Source: Zonotrichia leucophrys gambelii
Taxonomy: Eukaryota; Chordata; Aves; Passeriformes; Passerellidae
Length of the DNA: 64,000 nucleotides
Direction of reading: 5' to 3'
Assembly (NCBI RefSeq): GCF_028769735.1
Contig: NC_088177.1
Coordinates: 17,734,599 to 17,798,598 of the forward strand
A program made the translations under genes and the position numbers. The notes below the pieces were generated by a model that made no database searches, was not told where the DNA came from, and saw only the letters and a program-made list of their open reading frames with translations. Shown here piece by piece: positions 15,001 to 44,268 of this stretch. Each line of letters begins with the position of its first letter. Position 1 is the stretch's first letter.

Positions 15001-18000
15001 CACATAACAAACACACCAGAATTCACATGAAAAGTCCCCTGCACTGCAGGATGGGCCACAGAGATTTGCTCGTGCTTGGCCTCCCACCTCTACTATCACC
15101 AACAGCTAAGTGAAACAGCTGGGGGATTTCTGCACTGAAAGTGTCAACACAAAAATATTTTCTTATTGATGGTTCTTACCAACACTTAACATACCAAGGC
15201 CTTGTCCTCCAACATTATCTTTAAAACAGTTACATTTCATTAAGAGAGTAGAGGTGTCATTCATAATTGGCCTTCTCCTTTAAATTATATCTGTTAGCAG
15301 GGTAAGGAGCATTCTCATTTTCCTACAGCAAAATCTACTGGGTTATTTATTTTAAAAAAAAAAAAGTCTATATAGACTCAACAAACCTTACTGATAGCCC
15401 CCCCAATTTTTAATTCATCCCAGCCTCCAGGTGCCAGTTTAACTGAAGCACCTCCCAGCCCAGAAAGCCAAACGTGTCCTGACATCCAAAGCCCCGTGGG
15501 CAGCAGGGCAAGGCAAGGCAGGGGATTCTGCCCCTCTGCTCTGCTCTGAGATCCCACCTGGAACCCTGCATCCAGAACATCCTACAAAATCTGCCCTTGA
15601 ACCAGGAGGCTGTAGCCACAGGCAGCCTGTTTTGGAAAGCATCACATATTTAGGTGGAAAATGCTATTTTGACATTCAAGATGTGCCAGCTAGCTTCCCT
15701 GAGCTAAGTGGCATTTCCTTTGCAAAGCTCACACCATGTTTAACAAAGCTCTTTAATAAAAAGCAAATTAAGAAAGAGTAATCACAATGCCTAAAGATAC
15801 ATTGTGCAAAGTAAACTACTTGTTTAATGGCTTAGTCAAGCAGGACAGAATGGAAACTTCACTCACAGAGAAACAGTAAAGGGAGTAGGAAATAGGGGTG
15901 AAAAAAAGAGGAAGGGGATAATATTCTCCTGATCATTCTTTTTCTGTATTTTACTCTATTATTTATATAATTTAGTATTTTAGCAGAAGTAGCTTTAACA
16001 AGCAGTTGATTTGAAACATACCACAAATGCTGAATATTATTGAAGTCAACACACGTAAATTTGAAGTCTCAACATCTAGCACAAAGAGAGGCTGTCTCTA
16101 ACTATGTCCTCTGCTACCACACATGCAGTTCTACTCTAAACATTAAAAAATGACCCTGTGCTGAAGAGGTATTTTACAGAGTAAACAGGTTCTGTGTTTT
16201 CATGTCTTATCATATTTTTGCACATTTAGCTTGCCCTTGCATGGCTTTGTTTTTAGCTACTTTAGCACTCTTACACGTTAGATCTCTTATGTTGAAAGAT
16301 CTCTGTTCTTTTCTCAGCAAGAAAAAAATTTAAACTAAAAATGACCTTCAACACTATTGAAAGCTCACACATTTATGGAGGCTTTATAAGCTGCCACTTG
16401 AAACTTCACTTTTCAGCCTCAGAGTTCCCCTTTAACTATGCAGCTGACACAAACTCCAACTCTGATGGTTCTTTCAAGCTGTATCTTGAACAATCAATAA
16501 GTATCTAACAAACAATACAAATATATTAAAATATTTTAAGATGATTTAGTAACAACTCAATTCAAAAGATTAGTGAGGAACTGAAAATGATAGGACAGAA
16601 CTTGGAAGCAAAATAATCAAGCTGCTCAGCTAATGCCTCCATGCTGGGAAAGACCCTTACACAATCATACCCTGTTATATATATTTTTAATTGAACTACC
16701 CTCCCCCTTCAAACCTGTTCTGATACAGCACTAATGAAAACACATGCAACTGGAAGCATGTCAGTGTCTTCACTGAAGTCAGTGCATCATCACCATTTGC
16801 TCCAATAAATAAACAATTTCAGCTCGGGGAAAAAAAAAAAGAAAAAGAAACAACCAAACCTCAACAATTCTACTGTTTTACGACAAAAATCTCTTTAGGT
16901 AGTAGGAGAGGCAGAGCACTGTGATGGGTAATACTCACTTGGGTACTATCTCACACAACTCTTACACGTCACAGCATATAAACAAAGAAGAAGACAATTT
17001 CTGTAATTGTACCAAAATACACTAGAATTCTAAAAAAAAAAGAAATCAAATTAAATTTTTAAAAAGTAAGCACAACAGTTTAATCTTTTCTTCATCCCTA
17101 AGCTCAGATTAGGTCTGTAGTGTTAAACACTACATTAACCCCACTTCCACGGGAGATGATGGATTTCCATTTAAAAAGCTTTTTCAGTGCAAAACTGAAA
17201 AAAAAAATTAAAAAATTAGAAAAAGACAACGAATGACTGGGTGCCCTCACAGTGCACAACCACCATCCAGAGGTAGTTTGCGATCAGTGAATTACGCATA
17301 TAAATTAAAACAAAACACAACAGAACACCTATCGCACACAGAAACACGAGTGAAAAACCCCGAAGCAAAAACACAGCAGCAGTGCAATTCTACAAATTCT
17401 TCGCCGGTGCCTGAAAATCCTTAAGCGCAGGGCCAGCCGCAGGCAATGCCCACAAAGAGCGCTGTGATTCCCTCTGAGAAGAGCCGGAGAGCAGCGCTCG
17501 GGGCCCGCTGGAGAAGCACAGCCCGCCTGGGACAGCGCTCGGCGGCTCCACGGCCCAGGGAGCCCCGGGAGCCGAGGGAGCCGCGTTCCTGCGCCAACAG
17601 CCGGCCGCAGGAAGTCTGTGTAAAATGGCAGCGCGAACGCTCCACACCTCACGATCCTTCCCCTCCTTCGGGGCACTTTTCTCAGCCAGCACCGCGGCGG
17701 GTCAGTCTGGGCACGGCCGCGCCGTTTTCCGGCCCCGCAGCCCTGGTTACCGAGGCCAAAGGGCTCGGCGGGGGAAGGAACGGCGGTGTCGGCGTTTCTG
17801 ATGCGAAACTCGCACCGGCCCCGCGGGGTTTGCACAGCGCACCGGCCGAGGCTCGATGGGAGGAAGGGGGCCGGGAGAGGGGAGTTCAGCGACCGAGCTG
17901 CCCCGCACAGGCCTGGCCGCCACTCCGTCCCACGCCAGCACGGCGAGAGCTCCCCCTCATGCCCGTCCCCCGCCCGGCCCGGTGGTGACGAGCGCAGCCG

Positions 18001-18175
18001 CCATTACACACAGGCCCTGCCCGCCCGGCCCCCACTCGACGAGCCGCGCCTGGCGCTGCCCGGAGCCGGGGAGCAACACAAGCAGAGGGCGATGCCCAAG
18101 CGAGGCGCGGGCGGCCGCGGACACGGGGCCTTCCGGGCTATTTTTACCTTCGTGGGTCTTGGCGATCTTCGCCAT
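80..18175 (-). CDS. SF3B1: SF3B1, splicing factor 3b subunit 1 (partial; 3' third beyond the left edge)
   Basis: Largest SF3b subunit of U2 snRNP; it clamps the branch-site helix in nuclear pre-mRNA splicing. Coding exons in transcript order: 18148-18175, 12237-12403, 10140-10241, 9339-9453, 7425-7504, 6114-6281, 5727-5961, 4732-4944, 4213-4334, 3384-3581, 3191-3292, 1713-1892, 1134-1220, 736-1006, 314-459, 80-226. They join in frame to 787 codons and the last ends at a GT donor. By recall of the vertebrate protein (about 1300 aa), some 515 residues lie off-window. The N-terminus is [10 protein letters not shown]. Residues ~165-370 are a TP-rich disordered region with several RWD/SWD peptides, the type of ligand motif bound by UHM proteins. 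HEAT repeats begin near residue 500. R622, K663 and K697 correspond to human R625, K666 and K700, the cancer hotspots, and are unmutated. Numbering runs three lower than human because of three single-residue gaps near residues 70, 190 and 270. Exon 12 has a weak donor (GTCTGT). Confidence 0.97.
736..1006 (-). CDS. SF3B1: SF3B1 coding exon 14 (HEAT-repeat hotspot exon)
   Basis: This 271-base exon encodes residues 600 to about 690. It carries the equivalents of human E622/R625 ([13 protein letters not shown]) and H662/K666 (ARHTGIKIV), all as wild type. The acceptor follows a CCTGCAG and the donor is ATG|GTAAGT. It ends one base into the Gly codon completed by exon 15 (314-459), which carries the K700 equivalent in EQQKVRT. 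Human numbering is recalled from the family, not computed. Confidence 0.95.
1254..1328. repeat. Duplicated 21-bp AT-rich unit in SF3B1 intron 12
   Basis: The same 21 bases (beginning ATTAATACTTATT) occur at 1254-1274 and 1308-1328, 54 bases apart, inside an AT-rich stretch of intron. It looks like a short local duplication. Confidence 0.75.
2545..3066 (+). mobile_element. Solo ERV-type LTR fragment in SF3B1 intron 11
   Basis: The stretch resembles a common avian endogenous-retrovirus LTR. It has the 'GGGAGGGGACACAGCCAGGA' block near 2702, the 'CCCAAAC...CAAAGGGAT' block near 2730, the 'TTTTCTCACTTTTACTCTTC' block near 2955, and a 3' end close to 'GGTTTAAATCAC'. There is no open reading frame of retroviral type beside it, so it looks like a solo LTR. 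It is antisense to SF3B1. The family match is from memory and the ends are approximate. Several internal differences from the remembered family sequence suggest an old copy. Confidence 0.6.
10634..10676. repeat. TA-rich simple repeat in SF3B1 intron 2
   Basis: A short run of alternating TA, GTATA and GATATA units within the intron. Low complexity; nothing else is seen. Confidence 0.6.
11440..12085 (+). mobile_element. CR1 LINE 3' fragment in SF3B1 intron 2
   Basis: This is the 3' end of an avian CR1 non-LTR retrotransposon. Recognisable blocks run in order: 'CAGAAAGCCAAACCTG', 'CACCTGGAACCCTGCATC', 'GCAGCCTTCCAGTAGCTGAA', 'GAGGGTGGTGAGGCCCTGG', 'GAAGCTGTGGATGCCCCA', 'GGAAGTGTTCAGGGCCAGG' and 'CCCCTTCCAACCCAAATTAT'. 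It lies antisense to SF3B1 transcription. It is 5'-truncated, as most CR1 copies are, and no reverse-transcriptase frame remains. The 5' boundary is approximate. Confidence 0.88.
12404..18147 (-). other. SF3B1 intron 1 (5.7 kb)
   Basis: The longest SF3B1 intron in the window. It separates the 28-base first coding exon from exon 2. Apart from the CR1 remnant near 15.5 kb, and the start of the CpG island from about 17.4 kb on the gene's 5' side, I see only AT-rich intronic sequence with short A runs (15353-15365, 16830-16840). No conserved coding or RNA gene is recognised. Confidence 0.8.
15445..15580 (+). mobile_element. CR1 LINE internal fragment in SF3B1 intron 1
   Basis: A short piece of CR1, homologous to the 5' part of the copy at 11472-11594. 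Both carry 'CTCCCAGCCCAGAAAGCC' and 'CAAAGCCCCGTGGGCAGCAG' and both end at 'GGAACCCTGCATC'. This copy lacks the CR1 3' tail, so it is a remnant cut off at both ends. It has five extra bases in the CTCTGCTCTG run. Confidence 0.8.
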
Positions 18176-18430
18176 TTTGTGCAGCGCCAACGACGCCGAG
18201 GCGGAACTGGCGCGGCCCCGCCGCTTCCGCCACACGGGGCCGCCAGAGCCCGCAACGCGCAGGCGCGGCCGCCGTCCCGCGGGCCGGGGGCCAGACCCCG
18301 CCCACCGCCTGATGGACGGTACGCTCAGCCAATGGCCGTGCGGGAAGCGGCGGGGACGCGCCCTGAGCCCGGCCCGCGGTGAGGGAACTTCCGGTGAGGG
18401 CGGTGGCAATGGAGGAGCTAAGTATGGCAA
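17430..18430 (-). promoter_or_regulatory. SF3B1 CpG-island promoter
   Basis: GC- and CpG-dense DNA spans the first coding exon (18148-18175) and its upstream flank. No TATA box is seen, as expected for a housekeeping promoter. Upstream of the start codon are an NRF1-like GCGCAGGCGC (18257-18266), a CCAAT box (18329-18333) and an ETS/GABP-type ACTTCCGG (18387-18394). The transcription start is inferred to lie between about 18180 and 18300. Many long frames here are products of GC bias and were not called as genes. Confidence 0.8.
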
Positions 18431-18516
18431 GGATTGCTGAAAACTTCCTTCCCACAGCCACTGAGGGGTGCCCCTCGGGAATTTGGGTGCTCAGCTCTGT
18501 TTGCCAAACTGCTTGA
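18409..18516 (+). other. Short divergent ORF beside the SF3B1 promoter (35 codons)
   Basis: An ATG in a good context (GGCAATGG) begins a 35-codon frame starting MEELSMARIAEN and closed by TGA. It lies 15 bases after the ETS-type site at 18387-18394 and runs away from SF3B1. I recognise no protein family. It may be a chance frame in a promoter-upstream transcript. It is recorded only because of its position. Confidence 0.2.
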
Positions 18517-21500
18517 CGTGGGTTTCATCTGGTCAGGGTAACTGGCCCAGTGCCAACAGGCGGATCGCTAGATAAAATAAAGCAGATATACGTTTATTGC
18601 TACAAGATGGGGGTTAACCGGATTGCAGCCCTTCAGGCAGGGCAAGTCTGTTCAATAGTTTAGTAAGGGCTCGAAAGAGGGAAGGGTAGCTGTGTTTACG
18701 AAATTGGCAGGTGGAAGAAGGAATTAATAATCATCTGACATTGATTCACATATGAAATAATCTAAGACCACAGAGGTAAGCTTCAACAAAAAGTAAAAGT
18801 TACTACATATTGGAATTTTAAGTCACTATATTAATTCAAAGTGGCAAAAATAGTCAGGAACGGATGACATGGGAAATCAAAGCTATACAACTATCCGTAG
18901 CAATATGCTGCTGCAGTGGAATTAAGTCTTACTCCAGGCCATTAAAAATTGTGTTGTGTACAAAACCTGGAAAGCAATTGTTTCACCTTACTTACCTCAG
19001 TCAAAGCCACTGATGGCATTTTATCAGAGACTTGAGCAAACTCAGTATAGTCTAGAAGAGAGGAGGAACAATCAGATATTTATGAACATGACTTAGGTGG
19101 GATGTAAACAAATTGTTTAGCAGTTCTGCAATAACTGCCCTCACACCACTTCCACATTTCATTTGGGAATTACTTTTTCCCCCCATTCTGTTGATGTGAT
19201 ATACACAGATTTCAGCATCATTGTCTATTGTATACCTGATAACTGACTAGGATTGATTCTGTCCACATGCAAAGCCCTGGGAACTCCCCCTTACAGTCAA
19301 GTGCTGTGAACAAGCTAGTTTTTTATTGTCTCAGCTTTTAGTAGTAGTAAAATGCCAAGGCTGGTTATGCAACCCAGGTACAAAGTCCACAACTGCTTAA
19401 TGATTCAGCACATCAATGATATTTCATAACAGTGTAACGTGTAAACTTCTGTAGTTTATTTATTATCATACGTTTCACTGTACACCTGCTAAGTCCCTAA
19501 TCTCCTCAGAAGCCTTTGCAACAAGTGAAGCCGACTTGAGAACTTTCCATCAGGTAAAATGCATAAACTCTTTCTGAAAAGGGTGATAAATGCATGATGG
19601 CAAAACTCACCTTGACTCTTCACTCACCACTCCCCTTATGTAAGCTGGTAGTTCACACTATGGCTTTTTGAAGGTTGTCTTAAAGAAAATAATGTGAAGC
19701 TCATGTTTTTGTGTTAACATGCCTATTTGATTGACCAACTGATCTAAAGATCTGTCAGTCTTTGCTTTGTATTGATTGGTTTGCAGGAGTTTGATGAACA
19801 GTTCTGCTTTTAATAACTTACTAACTAGATGTACTCAAATGTTAAGAGGAACTGTCACTGAAGGTGCAGAAAGTCCTCTGTCCTTTATTCTGTGTTATTA
19901 AACTTACATTTGCATTTCTGAAAAGATGCACTTGCACATACTCACAGGCCACAAAAGGAGATATTTACCAAGCTGCCCAGGACATGTGACAGCAAGGTTG
20001 AGGCAAACTAATTCCCCACTGCAAGAATTTAATGCATGTAACTATTTTAAGGAAATGTCACATGCTCACTATGAAGATCAATTTGCAGTAACTTTCTCCT
20101 GTTTCTTCAGCCTGACTTCCAGCTTATCCTAAGCAGAACAGTTACAATATTTCATTTCTTCTGTTATTAAGCAGACCTGAGTGAGGGATGAGGTCCCAAG
20201 GAACACTTGAAGGTAATCATTCTGGAATGTGCCATTTCACACATAAAAGGGACTTACATGTTGTGAGTGCTGACATAAACTGTGCTGTGATGAAACAATG
20301 AGAGAACTGCCTTTTGTTTGTCTCTTCCCTGCTTTTCCACCAAATTCTGCATGCTGCCTTGGGTTCTTTTTGGCTGTCAAATGCCTGAATATGTACTTTT
20401 GCCTCCTGAACATGAACTCCATCCCACAGGATACAGACAGGGCTGTTACTTTGTGCTTTACCAGCCCTACTGAGTTCCCATCCCTTTGCACACATACAAG
20501 TGACCACAGAGTTCACAGAGATTCCTGGATGGATTTGAAGCAGATTGGATTTAAGAGCCCTCAAGCTTTGCAGATCTTTTACCTAAGTAACAGACCTTCA
20601 AGCTTCTGCTTTATGTAAGATTCAGGTCCAATTTCAAGGGCAGCTTAAGCTGGCACTAGCTGGCACTGCTGCTGAAAGAAGTATCCAGACTCTTTGCCTG
20701 TCCTTGACTGACCCCATCTATTGTGCCAGCAGAAGATTCTGGCACTGGTTCACTCAAAAGAAGGCAGGCTTTTGACTACATCCTCGTGCTGCTTCTTCCA
20801 AAAGTAACTTTTTATTTGTATCCATTTTTTCCCCCACCCACCAAGTAAAGAGCTGTACAACAAGCTGACATCAGGCAAAAAGCTACAAACCTGGGCTAAA
20901 CTCCTAGTGCTTCCTTCTGCCCAGGCCTGTCTCCTTAGCTTCAGGTGCCAGGGACAGATCACTGACATCCATGTGTCTATTAAAGGTAAGGGCACAAGTT
21001 CTTAAAACAAAGAGAGGAAATATTTAACCCCAGGAGCTGTTTCAACTCTGTAGAAACTTCTCAAAAAATAGCACAAGATAAAATCTCTTCCAGTCCCATT
21101 TTTGTTTCTGATGTCAAGAAGAAATAAATGCAGAAAGGATCCTTTTTGTCACTGGAAAGCCAGTGAGTTAAAACACACACAGGAAGATAAGCTTTTGGGA
21201 GGATTTCAGATGAGGGCTGCTTTGTGTTCTGCAGGATGTGCATAACCTGAACACAAACCATTTGTGTCACTGCCAGTAAGGGTGGGCTGAGGAACAGAAA
21301 TCAAAGATGGGATGGGACGGTCATCTGTGCTCCCACAGTCCTGTGGGCTCTCCTGAGGGAGTCTGAGGGTGTTTTTGTACATTTTCTGCCAAGAGGAGCC
21401 AGGCACAGGCCCCGTGTCCCCGCTGCACAGTCCCAGGGCTGGCAGGGGCAGGCTGCTGGCTAAGGGCTGCTGCAGACACCTGCCCTCCCCACACAGCCAT

Positions 21501-23480
21501 CTCCCCAGCCTGCCCCAGCTGAGCCCGGGCTCTGCGTGCTTTGGTGCAGATCATCTTCTTCCTCAGCACTTCAATAAATACACACAGCACTGTTTTGGAA
21601 ATGGGACAGAGTAACAACAGAGCAGCTGGATTTCAAATCTGGCTGTGAGCAAATATGCACTGAGATTTAAACATCTTTTGGATTTTTTAGTCCATCAGAA
21701 CCTTATGAAGATCAAACAAGTCTAATCCTTTACAACCAAATACTTCAGTTATTACTAACACCAAGTTCACCAGTGCTGAATGAAATAGAAAAAAAATTAT
21801 GTGATTTTATATCCTGATTAATAATCTATGTATGTAGGTAATTTTCCCAGCCTACATGTATAATTGTGAGGTATTTTGAGATCTTTCAAAGGCAAGTATT
21901 ATTCAAAACTCATGTATAAACAGGAACACAATGGCTATATTTTTGTTTTCCTCAGCATATTTCTGGCTGCCTAAGGAACATAGTTAACCAGCTGCTATTT
22001 TCACTCATCTGTAGGAACAGAGATGAATAAAAAATAGCCTTTTTTTACACAGGGATATGCTCTCCTTGTCAACATTGACTCTTTGCCCACTGAAAGGTGT
22101 CATTAAAATGATTGTTTTTAATAGTATAAACCTCATAATCAGAATTTCAACCTAACCTTCTAATGATGGTAGTGTTATAAAAAATAACATTTAGAAAAAA
22201 AACCCAGCCTGTGTGGTCCTACAGTACATCTCTTTCTGGTGTATCAGAAATGTCTTGCTTCCCTCTGGTGTTAAGGATTAATTTGGGCAACTCTTCCTGT
22301 CAGAGTTAGTAAATGCAACTCTCTCTTCCAGCACCAGGTATCAAGCAAGGTTTAAGAACTTCAATCCTGAGCCTACCAAGAGAAAACAAAAAAGGCAAAA
22401 CCCTTTTAAGTGCCTTTGGAATCCATCACCTTGAACTTCTCAATGCTCTTCAAATATTCTAACACTGAACGACATCAGTCTTTGTAAGAGCAATTCCTGA
22501 TGCAGTGAGCAAGCTAGAACGACAGACAGAACCCAGCCAACACCAGCAGCACTCGTGGAAGTTGCACAACACACAGATGAGGTTGGTAACAAGGGCTAGA
22601 GGCGGGGAGGACAGCACAGGACTGGAGCTTTGTTTGCATTTCTGGCTTTGCAGTTTGTTCTTCACCTGCACTGGAGGTCATGGGATTTTACTGATTTCTG
22701 TTTCTCATCAAGTTAATGAGACATGCTGCAGGACAGCTTATCTGAAAAACTCCATATCCTGAGGTGGTAAAGTAAAAGCTGCTCCATTAAGTCTGTCATC
22801 CAGATTGGTGGGGTGCTTATTTAATGATGAGCGGTTTTGCTAATGGCAAGGAGGATGGGATAATTAAAAGGATCAATTTTCTGAAGAGGATGTTGTTGTA
22901 ATTTTATATAATTGAACTGTTATTTTTGTCCAGAAATCTTCTCACTTCTTAATGCATTCAGCATCCAACAGCTTTAACTAACATTGCTTCATTTACCTTG
23001 TAAATGGGAGGGAATGGGTTCCTCCCTTAGTTGGAGGAACATTGCTGACAATATATCCAGGCTGGTTTTCTAGTGCATGCAGCCCAGACACAAGTCAAGT
23101 TCAGGAAGTGAAAATACCAGTCTTAATTCAAGATTCCCAGTCAAGACTATACCTGGTGCTAAAAAAAAAAATAAAAATAAAAAAAAAAAGCCAACCCAAA
23201 CTATTTTATGGAAATAGATTTTGCAGTCTTACCTTTTAACAATTTGTGTTAACACATAAACGCATATTACACACAATATGAAAAGTGTGATGAGTTGTAT
23301 TTAAACAGCAGGTCTCCAATTGCAGAGTAATTGTAACACAGGCTTTCCTTGAGAGAGGCTATTTGAAAGGTGAATTACGAGAAAGCGCTAATTAGTCGAT
23401 TAATTAATTGATTTCTTTGGCCCAGGTTGTGGTCAGACGGTGCTCTGTGATTACTGACAGGTCTGTGGCCCTGCTGTGAA
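18517..23480. other. Intergenic DNA between SF3B1 and COQ10B
   Basis: About 5 kb separates the two divergent CpG islands. I see no exon with a conserved protein, no tRNA-like sequence and no recognised transposon. Simple features are an A-rich run at 23160-23190 and a moderately GC-rich patch at 21390-21560 with no recognisable coding. A candidate unrecognised repeat begins near 18565, where a run containing AATAAAGCAGATATACG precedes several unusual CpGs. Confidence 0.6.
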
Positions 23481-23594
23481 GCTGCTGCTGGCTGTAACCC
23501 TGCGCACGCACCGAGCAGAGGCGGGACGAGCACCAGCGACTCCTGCCGCGGAGCCGCCCGGGTCAGGCGCTCTGCGGGGGATGGGACACGGGGC

Positions 23595-23630
23595 GGGACA
23601 CGCGGACGGACACGCGGACGGACACGGGGC
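23595..23630. repeat. 12-bp tandem repeat in the COQ10B island
   Basis: About three copies of a GGACACGCGGAC-like unit, the last diverging into GGACACGGGGCC. It lies upstream of the COQ10B start codon and may vary in copy number. Confidence 0.7.
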
Positions 23631-23827
23631 CGAAGCCGCTCCCGCCGCTCGCCGGGGGCGCCCCCCGCGCTCCAGCCCAATTATGGCCGCGCGCGGGGCT
23701 CGCGCGCCGCCGGGCCAATCAGGCGGGGCGCCGCGGCCGCGCGCGCTGTCCCGTGACCGCGCCCCCGCAGGCAGGGCGGGCAGCCCCGCGCCTGAGGGGG
23801 CACAGCGGCCGCAGCGGCGCGGGCGGG

Positions 23828-33878
<10,051 letters not shown>

Positions 33879-36030
33879 AGGGAAACTGTAACAACGCCAG
33901 CTATAAACTTGTCCGTACACTTCACTTGTACAAAGTGCCCTGCTCCTCCTTTGGGGCATTCATTTCTTATCTGAGCTTAGGTGTGATCTTACCCTGTGCC
34001 AAGCACACCTGCTCAGACAGACATAGAATGTTCAAAAGCTGCAATCAAGTGCAGCCTAAAGCCTTATCAGCTCCCGTAACCCCGGCTATCTGGGCTGCCG
34101 TTAACGCCAAACAGCTCCTGGAATCACAGCCCCAGCTCTGCCCTAGCCAAGCTCCTGGCGAGTTTCAGCACTGTAACTTATTAACTCAGCTTGCTGGGAA
34201 TGTAACTTCAGAGCATCAGCTCGGCCAGCTCTGCCCAGGCAGAGGCCAACTGACACACTGGCTTCCCAGAGAATGGCACAGCTTGGCAGCCATTGAGGAG
34301 CGGTACTTTGAATTCAAATGAGTGGCAGAGATAAGTCAGGGATTTCCCATTGCCCCTAGAGTGACCAGCAACTGCTTTCCAACTGCCCTTGTTTTCAGGG
34401 ATGAAATGCATAAGGAGCACGGTAACCCGAGTGCAGCAGTCTCAGCTACAGCCAGTGCTGCCCAGTGCACCTGTCTGCTGGAATCTGTAGTACCTTTGGC
34501 AGGCTGAAGTTGCTCCTTGCCACTCCTTCCCTGGTACACGCTGCACTTGGGTTACCTCCATCTCACCTAATGCAAACAGAACACTTTAAAGCAAGGTTTA
34601 CCTCTGAGAACCAGGTACCCGTGCTGTCCTCCCTGGAAGCAGGTAACAGGAGGCCCTGTGCTTCCTTGCAGACAAGGACAGCCCAGGCCAGCTGTCATCA
34701 TACATCATGTAAGAGCACTAAACCTCCATTCTTTGAGGTTTTTCAGTACCATACTCCCACTGTGATATCATCCTGATTACATACAGGTTCAGTACTTCTA
34801 CTCCTGAATGTTCTCTTCCCAGTCTCTAAAAGAACCAAGTGAATAGGTTTGAACAGATTCTAAATCCTTACTTTATGCTGCCTTGCATTACCAAATTTCC
34901 TTATTGATATTAGGTGAAGCTTCAGGCCAGGTGCTGAAGCTGGTAGTTTTTCTGCAGCATATGTAATCCACATGGTTAGTGAAGAACAACATATTAAATA
35001 ACATAGAAAGTTATGTTTCAAAATAAAGACACCCCTGAAAGAGTTTCAGATAATTTTACTTAAAATTAGAACATCACACATCCCAGCTGTGGAAGGATAG
35101 TTCTTATTAAGGGCAGGAAGCTGAGGAAAGCAACAGGTGGATGAAGGTCATTTGTACAGAACTGAGAAGTCGTAAAGCAGTTTTGATTGAGGTAATCAGG
35201 TATAAACATACACCAGTTTGGGAACACCATTGCTCTGCAGGCTGGAAAGCAGAAAAGACTGCACAATGGTAGTGGTGGTGCCAGGGCAAAGAACACAAAG
35301 AGGCAAAGCAACATTTCTAGTGCAAAATCACTAAATCCTGCACCCCTTACTGGAAAGGAGGAAGGTAAGAATGGAAGGCTCAAGGTGAGGAGGTAATCAC
35401 ATATTACACCTGAGCAAAGGAAGGATCTAAAAACCCCAGAACCCTTTCTTAGCAAAGACTCACCTGTGTGATACCTCAGGGCACTTCTCTGCCCCTGGGA
35501 GTGTGAAAGGTGCACTGGGCCTGTTCCAGCACGTGAAACAACCAGATAGACAGGGCAAAATAAAGTCAGTGCACGTGCCTTGTTTTCAGAGCATTGTTTA
35601 ATATTTCAAAGAACTGTAGTGCAGTTCAGCTTAGATATTTCTTACCAAAATTAAAGCACTTGCATTTCTGAGAAACATTCTAGACAAAGGAATGTTTCTC
35701 GGAGTGAAATGCCCTGTCATTTTTTCAAGCATAAGTGTCAATTTCTACTACATCTTAGAAGCAACAGCAGGCTGTCCAGGCTCTCCCATAACTATGGCTT
35801 GGTGTGCAGATGAAGGAGGTGATACATTTTGTAACTTTTGAGCAGTTTATTACATAAAGGTCACATAACTCTATTTGCCTACTTTGTACACAATTGTCTA
35901 GTCTCACGCACAGTGGCTTCCAAGTTCTTTCTAGTACTGGCAAGCACCAAGAAATTCTGAAATAGAATATCAAGTGCCTTAATTAAGTTCAAATCAGGAC
36001 CTTGGTAGATGGATCTTGCAACCCAGTTAT
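33879..36030. other. COQ10B 3' UTR and convergent gap to HSPD1
   Basis: COQ10B's stop is at 33876-33878 and HSPD1 reads toward it from the right. Plus-strand AATAAA signals occur at 35022-35027 and 35559-35564, either of which could end the COQ10B transcript. No coding region is supported here. Depending on the signal used, the two mRNAs end only some 500 to 1000 bases apart. Confidence 0.65.
35022..35027 (+). terminator. Candidate COQ10B polyadenylation signal
   Basis: Canonical AATAAA in CAAAATAAAGACACC, about 1.1 kb after the COQ10B stop. A second AATAAA lies at 35559-35564. Cleavage position is inferred. Confidence 0.5.
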
Positions 36031-36048
36031 CAGGAATGTACAAATGTC

Positions 36049-36054
36049 TTTATT
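36049..36054 (-). terminator. HSPD1 polyadenylation signal
   Basis: TTTATT on the plus strand reads AATAAA on the minus strand, about 220 bases after the HSPD1 stop at 36274-36276. A further minus-strand AATAAA lies at 35846-35851. The short 3' UTR this implies is plausible for HSPD1, but cleavage is inferred. Confidence 0.7.
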
Positions 36055-36273
36055 CAAAAAATACAAAATAAATTATCTGTAGGCATGGACAATGACTGTA
36101 AACAATTACACGTGTGTTAAATGAAATCCAGTAACTGATGGTTACAGTGATTCTTTTCAACACCAGCCTCACTTCAGTCACTATCCATCCTCTCACACTG
36201 ATAGCTCAAGTTTTTGAAGTCAGAACTGTCAGTCTTCAACAGCACAGCTCATGATGCATCCCTACGCCAGGAA

Positions 36274-44268
<7,995 letters not shown>

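Noticed and set aside
17329..18461. Long frames on both strands around SF3B1 exon 1
   Set aside because: CpG-island artefacts. The genuine coding is 28 bases, read MAKIAKTHE plus one base.
34000..34780. Overlapping frames of 60-131 codons after the COQ10B stop
   Set aside because: No homology recognised; most consistent with COQ10B 3' UTR.
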